Part shown: positions 52,865-60,602 of the stretch, piece after piece
How positions within the stretch are numbered: the stretch's first letter is position 1
Layout of the letters: every line of letters begins with the position of its first letter
Source of the DNA: an uncultured delta proteobacterium
GTDB taxonomy: Bacteria; Myxococcota_A; Polyangia; Polyangiales; Polyangiaceae
DNA length: 64,000 bases
Direction: 5' to 3'
NCBI GenBank assembly: GCA_903892415.1
Contig: CAITIQ010000660.1
Coordinates: 31,998 to 95,997, forward strand
Position numbers and translations under genes: made by a program
Notes under the pieces: generated by a model
What the model was told of the DNA's origin: nothing
Seen by the model: the letters and a program-made list of their open reading frames with translations, nothing else
The model's database searches: none

Positions 52865-54139
52865 ATGTTGGGAAAATCGAGTGGGTTTGATGCGGTTGTC
52901 GTAGGCGGTGGTCTGGCTGGTCTGGCGGTGGCAACGTTGCTTGCGCGCCAGGGCAAACGGGTGCAGTTGATTGAGCGGCGAGACAAACTCGGCGGACGCG
53001 CTCGCTCTCAGCAGCACGAGGCAGGCTTTGTACTCAATCAGGGACCTCACGCTCTCTATCGCGGGGGCGAGGCTGAGGCTGTGCTGCGGCTATTGGACGT
53101 TCCACTCCCTCGTCGCGTCGTGCCAGGCGAAGGCAGCTGGGGCTTCATCGATCAACGATTGCACCCGCTGCCCACGGGCATTCTCTCGCTGCTGCGGACC
53201 CCTCTATTCAAGGTTTCCGACAAGCTCACGTTTGCGAAGCTGCTCGCGACGATCGGCTCGGTCGATGCAGCGCGTTTCGATGCCTGCACGGTTGAGGCTT
53301 GGCTCGACGAAGCAGGGCTGCAAGGTGTTTTGCGACAAACCCTGCTCGGCCTCTTCCGCGTTTCCTCCTACGCTCATGCACCCAGCGCGATGTCCGCGGG
53401 CGCTGCGCTGCGCAACCTGCAGCGGACTTCACAGCGCGGTGTCACGTACCTCGATGGTGGTTGGCAATCCCTCGTTGAAGAGCTTTCCAAGCAAGCCCAA
53501 TCACTGGAGTTGAAGCACCCAGTTGAGATTCGATATGCCCCGGTATCAAAGCTCCATCGAGGTGGCAGCTCTCGGTTCCGCTTGGAGTTATCGAATGGGG
53601 ACCACGTCGATTGCAAAGCAGTCGTTCTGGCTGTGGGACCACGCGTCGCGGCGTCGATCCTTGGTCAACCCGAGCTGTGGACCGAGGCCGTTCCGATTCA
53701 TGCAGCCTGCCTCACATTGGGGCTCAGACGCTTGCCTCGCCCTGATCGGCTCTTTGCCTTGGGGCTCGATCGACCGCTCTATCTCTCGGTCCACTCGGCG
53801 CACGCAGCGCTGGCGCCCAAGGGGGCCGCGCTTGTGCACGTGGCGCGCTATCTCGAGCCGGAGGAGGGACTTGACGCAGCCGCTCTCCGTTCGGAGCTTG
53901 AGCAGTACGTCGAGATGGTCCAGCCGGGATTTGGTGAGCAGGTTTGGGTCGAACGTTTTGCGCCGAACCTCCTGGTTTCGAACTGGCTGCCCAAGGCTGC
54001 CTCGTACGGCGCGGCAGGGCGACCGAAGGTTGAGTTCGAGCCTGGGATCTGTCTCGCGGGCGACTGGGTCGGCGCCCACGGGCACCTGCTCGACGCTGCG
54101 CTCTCATCGGCTCGAGAGGCTGCAGCGTGTCTGCAATAG
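52865..54139 (+). CDS. FAD-dependent oxidoreductase (phytoene-dehydrogenase-like)
   Basis: 424 residues. FAD dinucleotide site AVVVGGGLAGLAVATLLARQ (10-29) followed by IERRDKLGGRARS, the GG-R-x-R-S marker of the amine-oxidase/CrtI/protoporphyrinogen-oxidase group; the C-terminal FAD contact GICLAGDWVGAHGHLLDAAL is intact. It is too short and divergent for a clear carotenoid desaturase, so substrate is unknown. The ECF41-type sigma gene overlaps its last 13 bases, so the two are translated together; ECF41 genes are known to stand beside oxidoreductases. Confidence 0.86.
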   Translation: MLGKSSGFDAVVVGGGLAGLAVATLLARQGKRVQLIERRDKLGGRARSQQHEAGFVLNQGPHALYRGGEAEAVLRLLDVPLPRRVVPGEGSWGFIDQRLHPLPTGILSLLRTPLFKVSDKLTFAKLLATIGSVDAARFDACTVEAWLDEAGLQGVLRQTLLGLFRVSSYAHAPSAMSAGAALRNLQRTSQRGVTYLDGGWQSLVEELSKQAQSLELKHPVEIRYAPVSKLHRGGSSRFRLELSNGDHVDCKAVVLAVGPRVAASILGQPELWTEAVPIHAACLTLGLRRLPRPDRLFALGLDRPLYLSVHSAHAALAPKGAALVHVARYLEPEEGLDAAALRSELEQYVEMVQPGFGEQVWVERFAPNLLVSNWLPKAASYGAAGRPKVEFEPGICLAGDWVGAHGHLLDAALSSAREAAACLQ

Positions 54140-55068
54140 CGCCCATGGCCTCGTCTGAACGGCGGTTCTGCTGGGGCTTGGCCTACCGCATGACCGGCTC
54201 GCCGTACGACGCGGACGACATCGCGCAGGAGGTCTGGCTTCGTTTGAGCCAATCGCCCCCCGATGATTTGCAACGCTCACTGCGCCCGTGGTTAGCCCGC
54301 GTCACCATCAATCTTTCGCGAGACGCGCTTCGCGCACGCAAGCGTTCCTACGTTGGCCCCTGGTTACCTCCGCCAGTCGAGGATGAGCTCCTAAGGGAGC
54401 GGGACTTCGATCCGAGCGCAGAAGAGCGCCTACTGCTTCGCGACCAGGCGCAATACGCCTATCTAGTTGCGCTTGCGGCGCTGTCGGCGAAGGAGCGCGC
54501 CGTCACCATCTTACAAGACGTTTGCGACTATTCGGTGCGGGAGGTGGCTGCGGCTCTGGCCATCTCTGAGGCCAACGTGAAGGTCCTGCATCATCGCGCG
54601 AAGCGCAAACTCGAACTGGCCGGTCCTCTGCCTGAGCCGGTAAAGCGAAACGATCCAGCGTTCGAACGGGTTGAACGCTTCATTGCCGCTCTGACCACTG
54701 CGGATGTTGCCTTGGTGGAGTCGCTACTCGCCGACGACATCATTGTGGTGTCCGATGGCGGAGGTGAGCACTTTGCCGCGCGTGTGCCCGTCGTTGGTAT
54801 TGGCAAGGTCGCGAAGATGTACGTCAACATTACTAAGCGGGGCCTGACTGGAGCTGGTGCTGTTGAACTGGAGCTTCGAGTATTGCAGGGAGCCCCCGCT
54901 GTCGTGATGACCATCTCGGGTGCTGCCGCCGCAAGAAGCACATTGCCGCACATTAGTGCCCTACTATTCGAACTCAATGATGTCGGGAAGATCCGAAGAA
55001 TCTACTCGGTGAGTGCTTCCGGAAAGTTGCGAGGGTTTAGGAGAGGGAGTTCTCATCCAGCGCAATAA
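54127..55068 (+). CDS. ECF sigma factor of the ECF41 type, with C-terminal SnoaL-like domain
   Basis: 313 residues. Sigma region 2 (AYRMTGSPYDADDIAQEVWL, 19-38), linker with YVGPWLP (75-81), region 4 (ALSAKERAVTILQDVCDYSV, then helix-turn-helix EVAAALAISEANVKVLHHRAK), and a C-terminal SnoaL/NTF2-like domain from about 178 with DGGG (210-213). YVGPWLP and DGGG are the known ECF41 signatures; the C-terminal domain acts in place of an anti-sigma factor. The GTG at 54127 lies inside the oxidoreductase gene; an ATG at 54145 after the stop is an alternative. Confidence 0.92.
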   Translation: MSAIAPMASSERRFCWGLAYRMTGSPYDADDIAQEVWLRLSQSPPDDLQRSLRPWLARVTINLSRDALRARKRSYVGPWLPPPVEDELLRERDFDPSAEERLLLRDQAQYAYLVALAALSAKERAVTILQDVCDYSVREVAAALAISEANVKVLHHRAKRKLELAGPLPEPVKRNDPAFERVERFIAALTTADVALVESLLADDIIVVSDGGGEHFAARVPVVGIGKVAKMYVNITKRGLTGAGAVELELRVLQGAPAVVMTISGAAAARSTLPHISALLFELNDVGKIRRIYSVSASGKLRGFRRGSSHPAQ

Positions 55069-55088
55069 CTGCCATCCTGCCGCGATCC

Positions 55089-56306
55089 ATGAACTCACTA
55101 CTTTCCTCTCTCCCCGTTGCTGTTCTCGGTATGGTGCTCGCAGGTTGTGGCGCCGCAGAACTAATTCGCAAAGACGCACCCTCGGTCGCTGATGCCACCG
55201 GCGAGAAGTGCGACCCCAACGCCGAGTCTACCAATGCCTTTGTGCTCGATTTGCCGCCCGAACGACGCAGTGATGTCGAGCTCGCTATTGGTAGCAAGAA
55301 CCTGACGGTCGTCTCCTTCACTTGCAAAGAGCTGAAGATCCTCAAGACCTGCAAAGCAGCGGGTACCTACTCGTATCGTGGGACGAGCCCCAAGGAACGA
55401 GTTCTCTCGCTCGAGAGCGCGGACCAGATCCGAGCGGCACTTCCTCTGGGCGGCGTTGGTATCGCCGCCACCTTCGAGAGCGAGGCCTCTGCCGGTACCA
55501 AGTTTGATCTCGGCTTGGTCATCGTCGGCCAGCAGGTGGGCTCGGCTTCGTCCTTCAGTGCCGCGGAACTAACGGGTAACTGCATGGGCGCCACTCACGT
55601 GATCACCGGCGCAAAGATGGGCGCCTTCGCCATGGGCACCAGCTCCAAGGCTGAGCTTAAGACCGCCGCTGAGATCTTTGGTGCGGGGGTTTCGGCGGGT
55701 AGCCATTCTTCCAAGCTAACCAAGACGCGGGATGGCTCGCTCGAAGCCTGTTCCGCGGCTGAAGCCGGAGCGGATGAACCGCCGAAATCGTGTGAGGCCG
55801 TGCTTGCCGTCGAGCTGACCAAGCTCTCAGCGGGGCTTGGTACCGTGGAGGTCGATGATTTCTTCGGCATTCTCTATGGTGATGACGGCTGCAAGGACGG
55901 CAAGGAGTGTGAGCAACAGTGCAATGAGGGTGAAGGCAAAGGCTGCCGCATGCTCGGCATCAGCCTGATTCTCGGCCAAGAGATGGACAAGAACATCCCG
56001 CGCGGTCTGCAGCTGCTCAACAAGAGCTGTGACCTTGGGGACGTGCGCGGCTGCTCGGCGCTCTCCGGGATGATGCTAGACGAGGGCCGCTATGATGAAG
56101 GAATTCCGCTGGCAGAGAAGGCCTGCAATATCAGCAACGACGCTGACGCCTGCTTCAATTTGGGGCTCATGCTCGAAAAGAAGGACCCCCAGAAGGCGAT
56201 CAAGCCGTATCAGCGCGCTTGTGCAGCGGACGTCAAGATCGCGTGTAAAAAGGTTGAAGAACTGAGGAACCCGGGTAAACCGGCTACCGAAGAATCCAAC
56301 TACTAA
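55089..56306 (+). CDS. Lipoprotein with Sel1-like C-terminal repeats
   Basis: 405 residues. Signal peptide ending MVLAGC (Cys20). The middle (40-250) is a beta-rich, undefined domain; residues 290-390 hold three Sel1-like helical repeats with Cys: GCRMLGISLILGQ, RGCSALSGMMLDEG, ACFNLGLMLEKKDP, AADVKIACKKVEE. Each repeat has a Cys in the same place, typical of Sel1 proteins with disulfides. Twenty bases separate it from the sigma gene, so it may be part of that transcript. Function unknown. Confidence 0.75.
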   Translation: MNSLLSSLPVAVLGMVLAGCGAAELIRKDAPSVADATGEKCDPNAESTNAFVLDLPPERRSDVELAIGSKNLTVVSFTCKELKILKTCKAAGTYSYRGTSPKERVLSLESADQIRAALPLGGVGIAATFESEASAGTKFDLGLVIVGQQVGSASSFSAAELTGNCMGATHVITGAKMGAFAMGTSSKAELKTAAEIFGAGVSAGSHSSKLTKTRDGSLEACSAAEAGADEPPKSCEAVLAVELTKLSAGLGTVEVDDFFGILYGDDGCKDGKECEQQCNEGEGKGCRMLGISLILGQEMDKNIPRGLQLLNKSCDLGDVRGCSALSGMMLDEGRYDEGIPLAEKACNISNDADACFNLGLMLEKKDPQKAIKPYQRACAADVKIACKKVEELRNPGKPATEESNY

Positions 56307-56327
56307 ATCGAACACGAGCGCTAGGCA

Positions 56328-56966
56328 CTAAGCCGTCTTTGCGCTCCTGACGATCTCGATGGCGATGGGCCTGACTCCGTCGACGATGAATTGGACGCCA
56401 ATCACGACGACGATCAGGCCCATTACTTTTGTCAGTAGCTGAGTCCCAGAACGTCCGAGCTTGGAGAGCACCACCGGCGCAACCAGCAATACGCCGAAGG
56501 TCGCTAGCAACGCTGCGAAAAGAGCAGCAAAGAGCGCCGCTGTATGTACCGCCGAGGTGGACTGACCCATCAGCAGCATCACCGTGGTGATTGCACCGGG
56601 CCCGCCAATCAGCGGTACACCAAGCGGCACCACCGAGGGGTCATTGCCCGTGTCGCCCGCGTCAACGTCCTGCGCGTGGGCGTCATTGCCACTCATCATG
56701 GGCAGCCCGAGCAGGAGAAAGACGATGCCGCCACCAATGCGGAAGGCGTCGATGGTTATGCCGAACAGCTTGAACAGGAAGGCGCCTGAGACCGCGAAGA
56801 TCAAGAGTACGGCGAGCGCTACCAGGGACGCTCGGGCGGCGAGCCGCTTTACTTGGGCGCGGGACTGGGTCCTCGTGAGAGACACGAATACCGGGGCCGC
56901 AGCCACCGGATCAATCACGGTAAAGAGCGAGGAGAAACAAAGCGCTCCAAAGGCTAGGGCGTTCAT
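56328..56966 (-). CDS. MarC-family integral membrane protein
   Basis: 212 residues with six hydrophobic segments (about 8-28, 42-65, 68-85, 108-128, 135-160, 180-200). Conserved family features: FTVIDPVAAAPVFVSLT near the N-terminus, GGGIVFLLLGLPMM, and GVPLIGGPGAITTVMLL. Family members were once linked to antibiotic resistance; the transported substrate, if any, is not known. It starts 10 bp after the Lrp-type gene on the same strand and is likely co-transcribed with it. Confidence 0.92.
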   Translation of the reverse strand: MNALAFGALCFSSLFTVIDPVAAAPVFVSLTRTQSRAQVKRLAARASLVALAVLLIFAVSGAFLFKLFGITIDAFRIGGGIVFLLLGLPMMSGNDAHAQDVDAGDTGNDPSVVPLGVPLIGGPGAITTVMLLMGQSTSAVHTAALFAALFAALLATFGVLLVAPVVLSKLGRSGTQLLTKVMGLIVVVIGVQFIVDGVRPIAIEIVRSAKTA

Positions 56967-56976
56967 TGGCTACCTA

Positions 56977-57444
56977 TCAATCTTCGTGCGGGAGAGTCGG
57001 GCCAGCGGATTTGCGACTGGAGAGCACGAGCGTGGTCTTGACTCGACCGACCACGCCCGAGGTACTGAGGCGTTGCAAGAGGAAGTGCTCGAGCTCGGCG
57101 ATGTCGTGGACCGCCACCTTCAACAGAAAGTCCTCGTCACCTGCGATGTGGTGGCACTCGATCACCTCGGGCAACTCATCCACCAGCTCGAGGAACTTGG
57201 TGTGGTTAGCCAGCCCGTGGCTCTTGAGCGATACGTGCACGAAGGAGGTGACGCCCTTGCCCACCTTGGCTGGGTCGACGATGGCCATGTAGCGCTGAAT
57301 TACGCCTGCTTCTTCGAGACGCCGAACCCTGGCCAGCATGGGCGTTGCAGTTAGCCCCACCGCCTCGGCTAACGCGGCATTGGTCAGCCGCCCGTTCTCC
57401 TGCAGCAAGGTAACGATTTTGCGATCGGTCTCGTCCAGCAGCAT
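56977..57444 (-). CDS. Lrp/AsnC-family transcriptional regulator
   Basis: 155 residues, normal length. N-terminal helix-turn-helix LDETDRKIVTLLQENGRLTN with ALAEAVGLTATPMLARVRRLEEAG; C-terminal RAM effector domain from about 65 (FVHVSLKSHG, VIECHHIAGDEDFLLKVAV, IAELEHFLLQRL). Such proteins respond to amino acids and often act on the next gene; here MarC follows at 10 bp. A TTGACA promoter and a small dyad precede the start. Confidence 0.93.
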   Translation of the reverse strand: MLLDETDRKIVTLLQENGRLTNAALAEAVGLTATPMLARVRRLEEAGVIQRYMAIVDPAKVGKGVTSFVHVSLKSHGLANHTKFLELVDELPEVIECHHIAGDEDFLLKVAVHDIAELEHFLLQRLSTSGVVGRVKTTLVLSSRKSAGPTLPHED

Positions 57445-57479
57445 GCACAGAGCATTGTGCTGCCAAAGACTTTTGTCAA
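57445..57479 (-). promoter_or_regulatory. Candidate promoter and dyad of the Lrp-marC operon
   Basis: On the minus strand TTGACA (57479-57474), 17 bases, then AATGCT (57456-57451), a weak -10 box, seven bases from the start codon. GCACA...TGTGC (57445-57449 / 57456-57460) forms a dyad around the -10 box and could be an autoregulatory site. Confidence 0.4.
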
Positions 57480-57518
57480 GGTGATAAATGCTGCTGGCGT
57501 TGGTCTGGGCAGATGTTT

Positions 57519-58274
57519 CTAGAGGGCCGTCCCTTTGCGCGCCTCGTCGATCGCGCGGTCCAGATCACGTGCCGAATAGCCAACGAGAATTCTGCCAGCG
57601 ACGTCGATCACCGGGATACTTGAGCTGCCGCGGGGGCCGAGTTTCTGACGCATCTCGCTTCGCGACGACGGATCGGTGTCGATGTTGCGGTAGTCCACCT
57701 TCACGCCGCGATGCTTGAGGTGATCCTTGGCTTTCTTACACGGCCCGCACCAGTCAGCGCCGTAAACGATGACTACCAGCGTTCCGTAGGGTGTTGGGGC
57801 AGCCGACTTTTCGGCCGTTGGAGCGGGGCTCCCAGAAGGTGTCGCTCGTGCAGCGTCTGGCTTGGGCCGTCTCTGGCGCGACTTCTCCTCGAGTGACGCT
57901 TGTTGCTCGGGGGAGACTTCACGTCGGCGTCGCGAGATCTCGTCCTCCCAAGCGGAGCGGGCGAATGAACGACCCGTGAAGCTTCCGTCCTCCGCGGCTA
58001 CTCGCATATCGGCGACATAGATCGGGTCCGAGTTCCCTCTCGGGTCGTCGGAGAGCAGCACCCGAACTAGATCTCGGTGTTGTTCCGGAATGTCGGTTAG
58101 AGACGGTTCGGCGTGGGTGGTTCCCGCCGCGTCAATCCAGGTCAAGAGGAGGTTGGGAGTATCTGCACGAAAGACGATCGGCTCGAGTTCCGCTGGCGCT
58201 TTCTTATCGTCCCCGCGGTCTCCGCAGCCAACCAAGCCGAGCACGAATAGGCTGATGAGGCTCCGACGATTCAT
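57519..58274 (-). CDS. Lipoprotein with C-terminal thioredoxin/glutaredoxin-like domain
   Basis: 251 residues from the ATG at 58274, which gives a signal peptide ending LGLVGC. Residues 25-110 are an undefined domain with DPIYVADMR; 120-155 are charged and Pro/Ala-rich; from 160 there is a thioredoxin-like fold with GADWCGPCKKA (CxxC), SSIPVIDV cis-Pro region and GYSARDLDRAID. The domain is short, closer to glutaredoxin or NrdH size. As an anchored periplasmic thiol protein it could act on disulfides of the many Cys-rich lipoproteins. It overlaps the next upstream gene by 4 bp. Confidence 0.82.
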   Translation of the reverse strand: MNRRSLISLFVLGLVGCGDRGDDKKAPAELEPIVFRADTPNLLLTWIDAAGTTHAEPSLTDIPEQHRDLVRVLLSDDPRGNSDPIYVADMRVAAEDGSFTGRSFARSAWEDEISRRRREVSPEQQASLEEKSRQRRPKPDAARATPSGSPAPTAEKSAAPTPYGTLVVIVYGADWCGPCKKAKDHLKHRGVKVDYRNIDTDPSSRSEMRQKLGPRGSSSIPVIDVAGRILVGYSARDLDRAIDEARKGTAL

Positions 58275-58561
58275 TCGCCTGACGGAATGCAATCGCGAGG
58301 TTCGTCGCATGCCGCTCCTTCGATACAGCTGCCGAAGTCAGCTACCGCATCCGCATAGGCAGGGTCCGCATCGGCCAGGTCTTCACACTGCGCGATGCAT
58401 TCTTCTTCCGTCCCACTCGCTTCAGGATCGAGAGCGCAGCGGTAGGTGAAGTCACAAAGGGAAACACAGCCATCTTGTGCGCTGCCGCAACCGAGCGAGG
58501 CTGACCCAGCGATTGAAAGAACGCTCCAGAGCAGCTGAAAGCGAAACCGTGAGAGCACCAT
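58271..58561 (-). CDS. Short Cys-rich lipoprotein
   Basis: 96 residues. Signal peptide ending ASLGC, then DGCVSLCDFTYRC, EECIAQCEDL, SCIEGAACDE and DCIPSGE, nine Cys in a pattern common in Polyangia mini-lipoproteins. The stop codon overlaps the start of the thioredoxin-like lipoprotein gene (ATGA-type), so the two are made together; the thioredoxin-like protein could help fold or reduce it. Confidence 0.75.
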   Translation of the reverse strand: MVLSRFRFQLLWSVLSIAGSASLGCGSAQDGCVSLCDFTYRCALDPEASGTEEECIAQCEDLADADPAYADAVADFGSCIEGAACDEPRDCIPSGE

Positions 58562-58654
58562 TCCACTGCATGCTACACCGAGCGCTGGCAGCTCACACCC
58601 CAGCGACGCAACTTCGTCGAACTGCCGGAGTTTGATCGGCTACGCTGGGCTGCC

Positions 58655-59599
58655 ATGCGTTCAAGTCTGCTGTGCCTCCTCCCGTGGTTGCTCGTGTCCT
58701 GCGGCGCACGCACAGAACTGCCAACGGGCTCCACGAGCGCAGGTGGAAACCCCGGGGAGGGCGGGAGCGGCGCCTCGGTGCAGGTCGTTGGCGGCGCGGC
58801 CACGGTCGGCGGTGGTGGCGGTGGTGAAGGCGGAGAGGGAGGCGTTGGTGGGGTTCAACGTGAATGCGACCCCGAGACCACACAATACGTTTATCTCGTA
58901 ACCTCCGACGAAGAGCTGTTTAGCTATTTCCCAGAGACCGGCGCCATTGAGTTCAGAGGCCAGCTGGATTGCCCTGCCGGCATGCAACAGCCGTTTTCCA
59001 TGGGCGTCGATCGGCTGGGTACAGCCTATGTGGGTTATACAGACGGCTCGCTTTACAAGGTCAGTACGCTCGACGCTAGTTGTGAGGAGACCGACTTCGA
59101 GCCTGGGCAGCAGGGCTTCTTCACCTTCGGTATGGGCTTTGCGCTCGATAGCGTGGGCGGTACGAAGGACACGCTGTTCGTCGCGGAGATTAGCTTCAAC
59201 GGGGTTTCCAAGGGGCTCGCGACGATCGACCCTGACTCGCTATTGCTCAATTACATTGGGCCTTTTTCGGAGAACTTCAGCGACCGCATAGAGATGACGA
59301 GCGCCAGTGACGGCAACCTCTACGGCTACTTTCTGAACAACACCGGCACCGGCGGCTGGGTCGTCGAGATCGACCGCAACGACGCCACCATCCTCTCCTC
59401 CACCTTCATCGAGGCAGGCAACGGGCCGTCCGCGCTGGCCTTCGCTTGGTGGGGCGGTGACTTCTTCGTCTTCACCGGGGATGACAACGGCACCACCATC
59501 ACCCGCTTCGATCCCGATACCCAGACCGTGCAAGTGGTAGGCAGCCTCGGAGCCATCGTCGTCGGTGCTGGCGTATCCACCTGCGCCCCCGGCCAATAG
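58655..59599 (+). CDS. Beta-propeller-like lipoprotein
   Basis: 314 residues. Signal peptide MRSSLLCLLPWLLVSCGA with lipobox LVSC (Cys16), then CGARTELP, a recurring start in Polyangia lipoproteins, then a Gly/Glu-rich linker to residue 68. The folded part has short beta repeats (YLVTSDEELFSYFPETGAIE, VDRLGTAYVGYTDGSLYKVS, ATIDPDSLLLNYIGPF, ITRFDPDTQTVQVVGSLG) in the manner of a six- or seven-blade propeller. No catalytic motif. It lies just left of the tRNA-derived attachment site copy. Confidence 0.8.
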   Translation: MRSSLLCLLPWLLVSCGARTELPTGSTSAGGNPGEGGSGASVQVVGGAATVGGGGGGEGGEGGVGGVQRECDPETTQYVYLVTSDEELFSYFPETGAIEFRGQLDCPAGMQQPFSMGVDRLGTAYVGYTDGSLYKVSTLDASCEETDFEPGQQGFFTFGMGFALDSVGGTKDTLFVAEISFNGVSKGLATIDPDSLLLNYIGPFSENFSDRIEMTSASDGNLYGYFLNNTGTGGWVVEIDRNDATILSSTFIEAGNGPSALAFAWWGGDFFVFTGDDNGTTITRFDPDTQTVQVVGSLGAIVVGAGVSTCAPGQ

Positions 59600-59607
59600 G
59601 CGCGTTC

Positions 59608-59662
59608 CTTGTGGCCTCGGCGGGACTCGAACCCGCACTTCTTTCGAACGCGGATTTTAAGT
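59608..59662 (-). repeat. 55-bp attachment-core copy A (3' part of tRNA-Leu, inverted)
   Basis: Exact reverse complement of 60686-60740: from the anticodon loop (ACTTAAAATCC) to 4 bases past the 3' end of tRNA-Leu(UAA). The 5' half of a tRNA is absent, so it is not a gene. It is read in sense by the integrase-tail frame. The left flank continues with chromosomal sequence after the lipoprotein gene. Confidence 0.92.
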
Positions 59663-59925
59663 ACCTACCGAAAGAGCGAGGCGTCTTTTTACGTCGTTTC
59701 GAGGCCGCTAGGACCCGCAAGAAGCAACCAAAGGCCACCGCGTTACCCGCTATCGGCCCTTCCGTGCCTGGTGCGCCTACGGTGGAATCGGCCCTTGCCT
59801 ACGCCCTATCAGAAGCCACCAAGGCCGGTCGTTGGGACGTCGTAGCACAGCTCGCACGTGAGCTTGAGGCCCGACGACTCGAGGGCTCTAACGTCGTGGA
59901 GCTAAACGCCAAGCGCGCTCACTGA
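59608..59925 (+). pseudogene. Detached C-terminal tail of a tyrosine integrase
   Basis: The frame reads LVASAGLEPALLSNADFK (the attachment core, identical in frame and sequence to residues 467-484 of the integrase at 60603-62138) and then 87 more residues: YLPKERGVFLRRFEA, a basic stretch, VESALAYALSEATKAGRWDV, VAQLARELEARRLEGSNVVE, ending LNAKRAH. The helical GRWDVVAQLARELEARR-NVV ending is like the C-termini of phage integrases in this group (from memory). There is no catalytic part, no sensible start codon and no ribosome site, so it is not a gene on its own. It would be joined to the integrase body by recombination at the cores. Confidence 0.75.
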
Positions 59926-59972
59926 AGGCGTGGTTGCGCCGTCTGCTTCTAACCCACGCGGTTGGAGGTGGA

Positions 59973-59996
59973 CGGGGCAATCACGCCCCGAAGGAG
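59973..59996 (+). promoter_or_regulatory. Hairpin directly before a strong ribosome site
   Basis: CGGGGC-AATCAC-GCCCCG (59973-59990) is a perfect 6-bp stem ending one base before AAGGAG (59991-59996), which serves the ATG at 60004. It may affect translation of the small phage-like gene. The stretch 59926-59972 shows nothing else. Confidence 0.5.
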
Positions 59997-60003
59997 TTGG
60001 ACC

Positions 60004-60366
60004 ATGGCAGACGGAAACAGCAGCGCGACGAACGACAGCCAAGCAATCGACGGACTAAAGACGCTCGACCTCGTGGGGCTGGCGATCCCGATCGGCGACA
60101 CGGACACAATCGTCAGTGAAGTCTTAGGTGAACTTGCAGACGTGATCGAGTTGGCGCGCGTTATCGCTTCTTGCTGCCCGCAAGAACTGGTTGACGATAA
60201 AGACACGCGATCGGCGCTCTGCTCGACGCTCTACCGGGCCCGAGAGAGAGCGGAGACGGCGAGCAGCATAGCTAACCGGCAGGCGCTGAACGCTCACGGT
60301 GGACTCATCCCCCTCCGCCTCCGTGACCGCCGTGTCCGCCCCTTGGATCAAGGCCTCGCTCTGTGA
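60004..60366 (+). CDS. Small phage-like protein, 3' end probably chimeric
   Basis: 120 residues from an ATG with AAGGAG upstream. Residues 1-97 look like a real helical protein (GLKTLDLVGLAIPIGDTDTI, VSEVLGELADVIELARVIAS, STLYRARERAETASSIANRQ). The last 20 or so residues (LIPLRLRDRRVRPLDQGLAL) are the antisense of the opposite-strand lipoprotein fragment. I infer that the original 3' end was lost at a junction near 60290. Its position, right after the integrase tail, matches the left end of the element. No family recognised. Confidence 0.55.
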   Translation: MADGNSSATNDSQAIDGLKTLDLVGLAIPIGDTDTIVSEVLGELADVIELARVIASCCPQELVDDKDTRSALCSTLYRARERAETASSIANRQALNAHGGLIPLRLRDRRVRPLDQGLAL

Positions 60367-60462
60367 GTCTTCGCCCTCGAGTCCAACGTCCTCAGGCGCC
60401 TGAGGGGCACAACCGATGGCGCTGACCAAAACCACGGAACAGAGCACGCGTAGGGCTTTCAT
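60124..60462 (-). pseudogene. Truncated lipoprotein gene, 5' part
   Basis: From the ATG at 60462 the frame gives a clean signal peptide MKALRVLCSVVLVSAIGC (Cys18) and an acidic mature start (APQAPEDVGLEGEDSQSEAL, IQGADTAVTEAEGDESTV) to about 60295. After that the frame only reads the antisense of the phage-like gene to a stop at 60124. Both facing genes therefore lose their sense at the same place, which marks a rearrangement joint. The bulk of the gene should lie elsewhere, perhaps right of the window. The 190 bases from 60463 to 60654 show nothing else I can support. Confidence 0.6.
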
Positions 60463-60602
60463 GGGTCTTCCTCGGAGGAGTCGCGGAGTAGGAGGCCCTC
60501 CTACACCCCAGAGCAACCGTCCGCAAGCCACGGCAACAAGCAACGATCGCGGCGAGAACCAATGGCGTCCAGCAGCGCCCGTGCGCCACGTGCAGCGTAT
60601 TT

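Noticed and set aside
59608..59662. A second tRNA-Leu gene on the minus strand
   Set aside because: Only the anticodon loop to 3' end is present; the 5' half is replaced by unrelated sequence, so no tRNA can fold.
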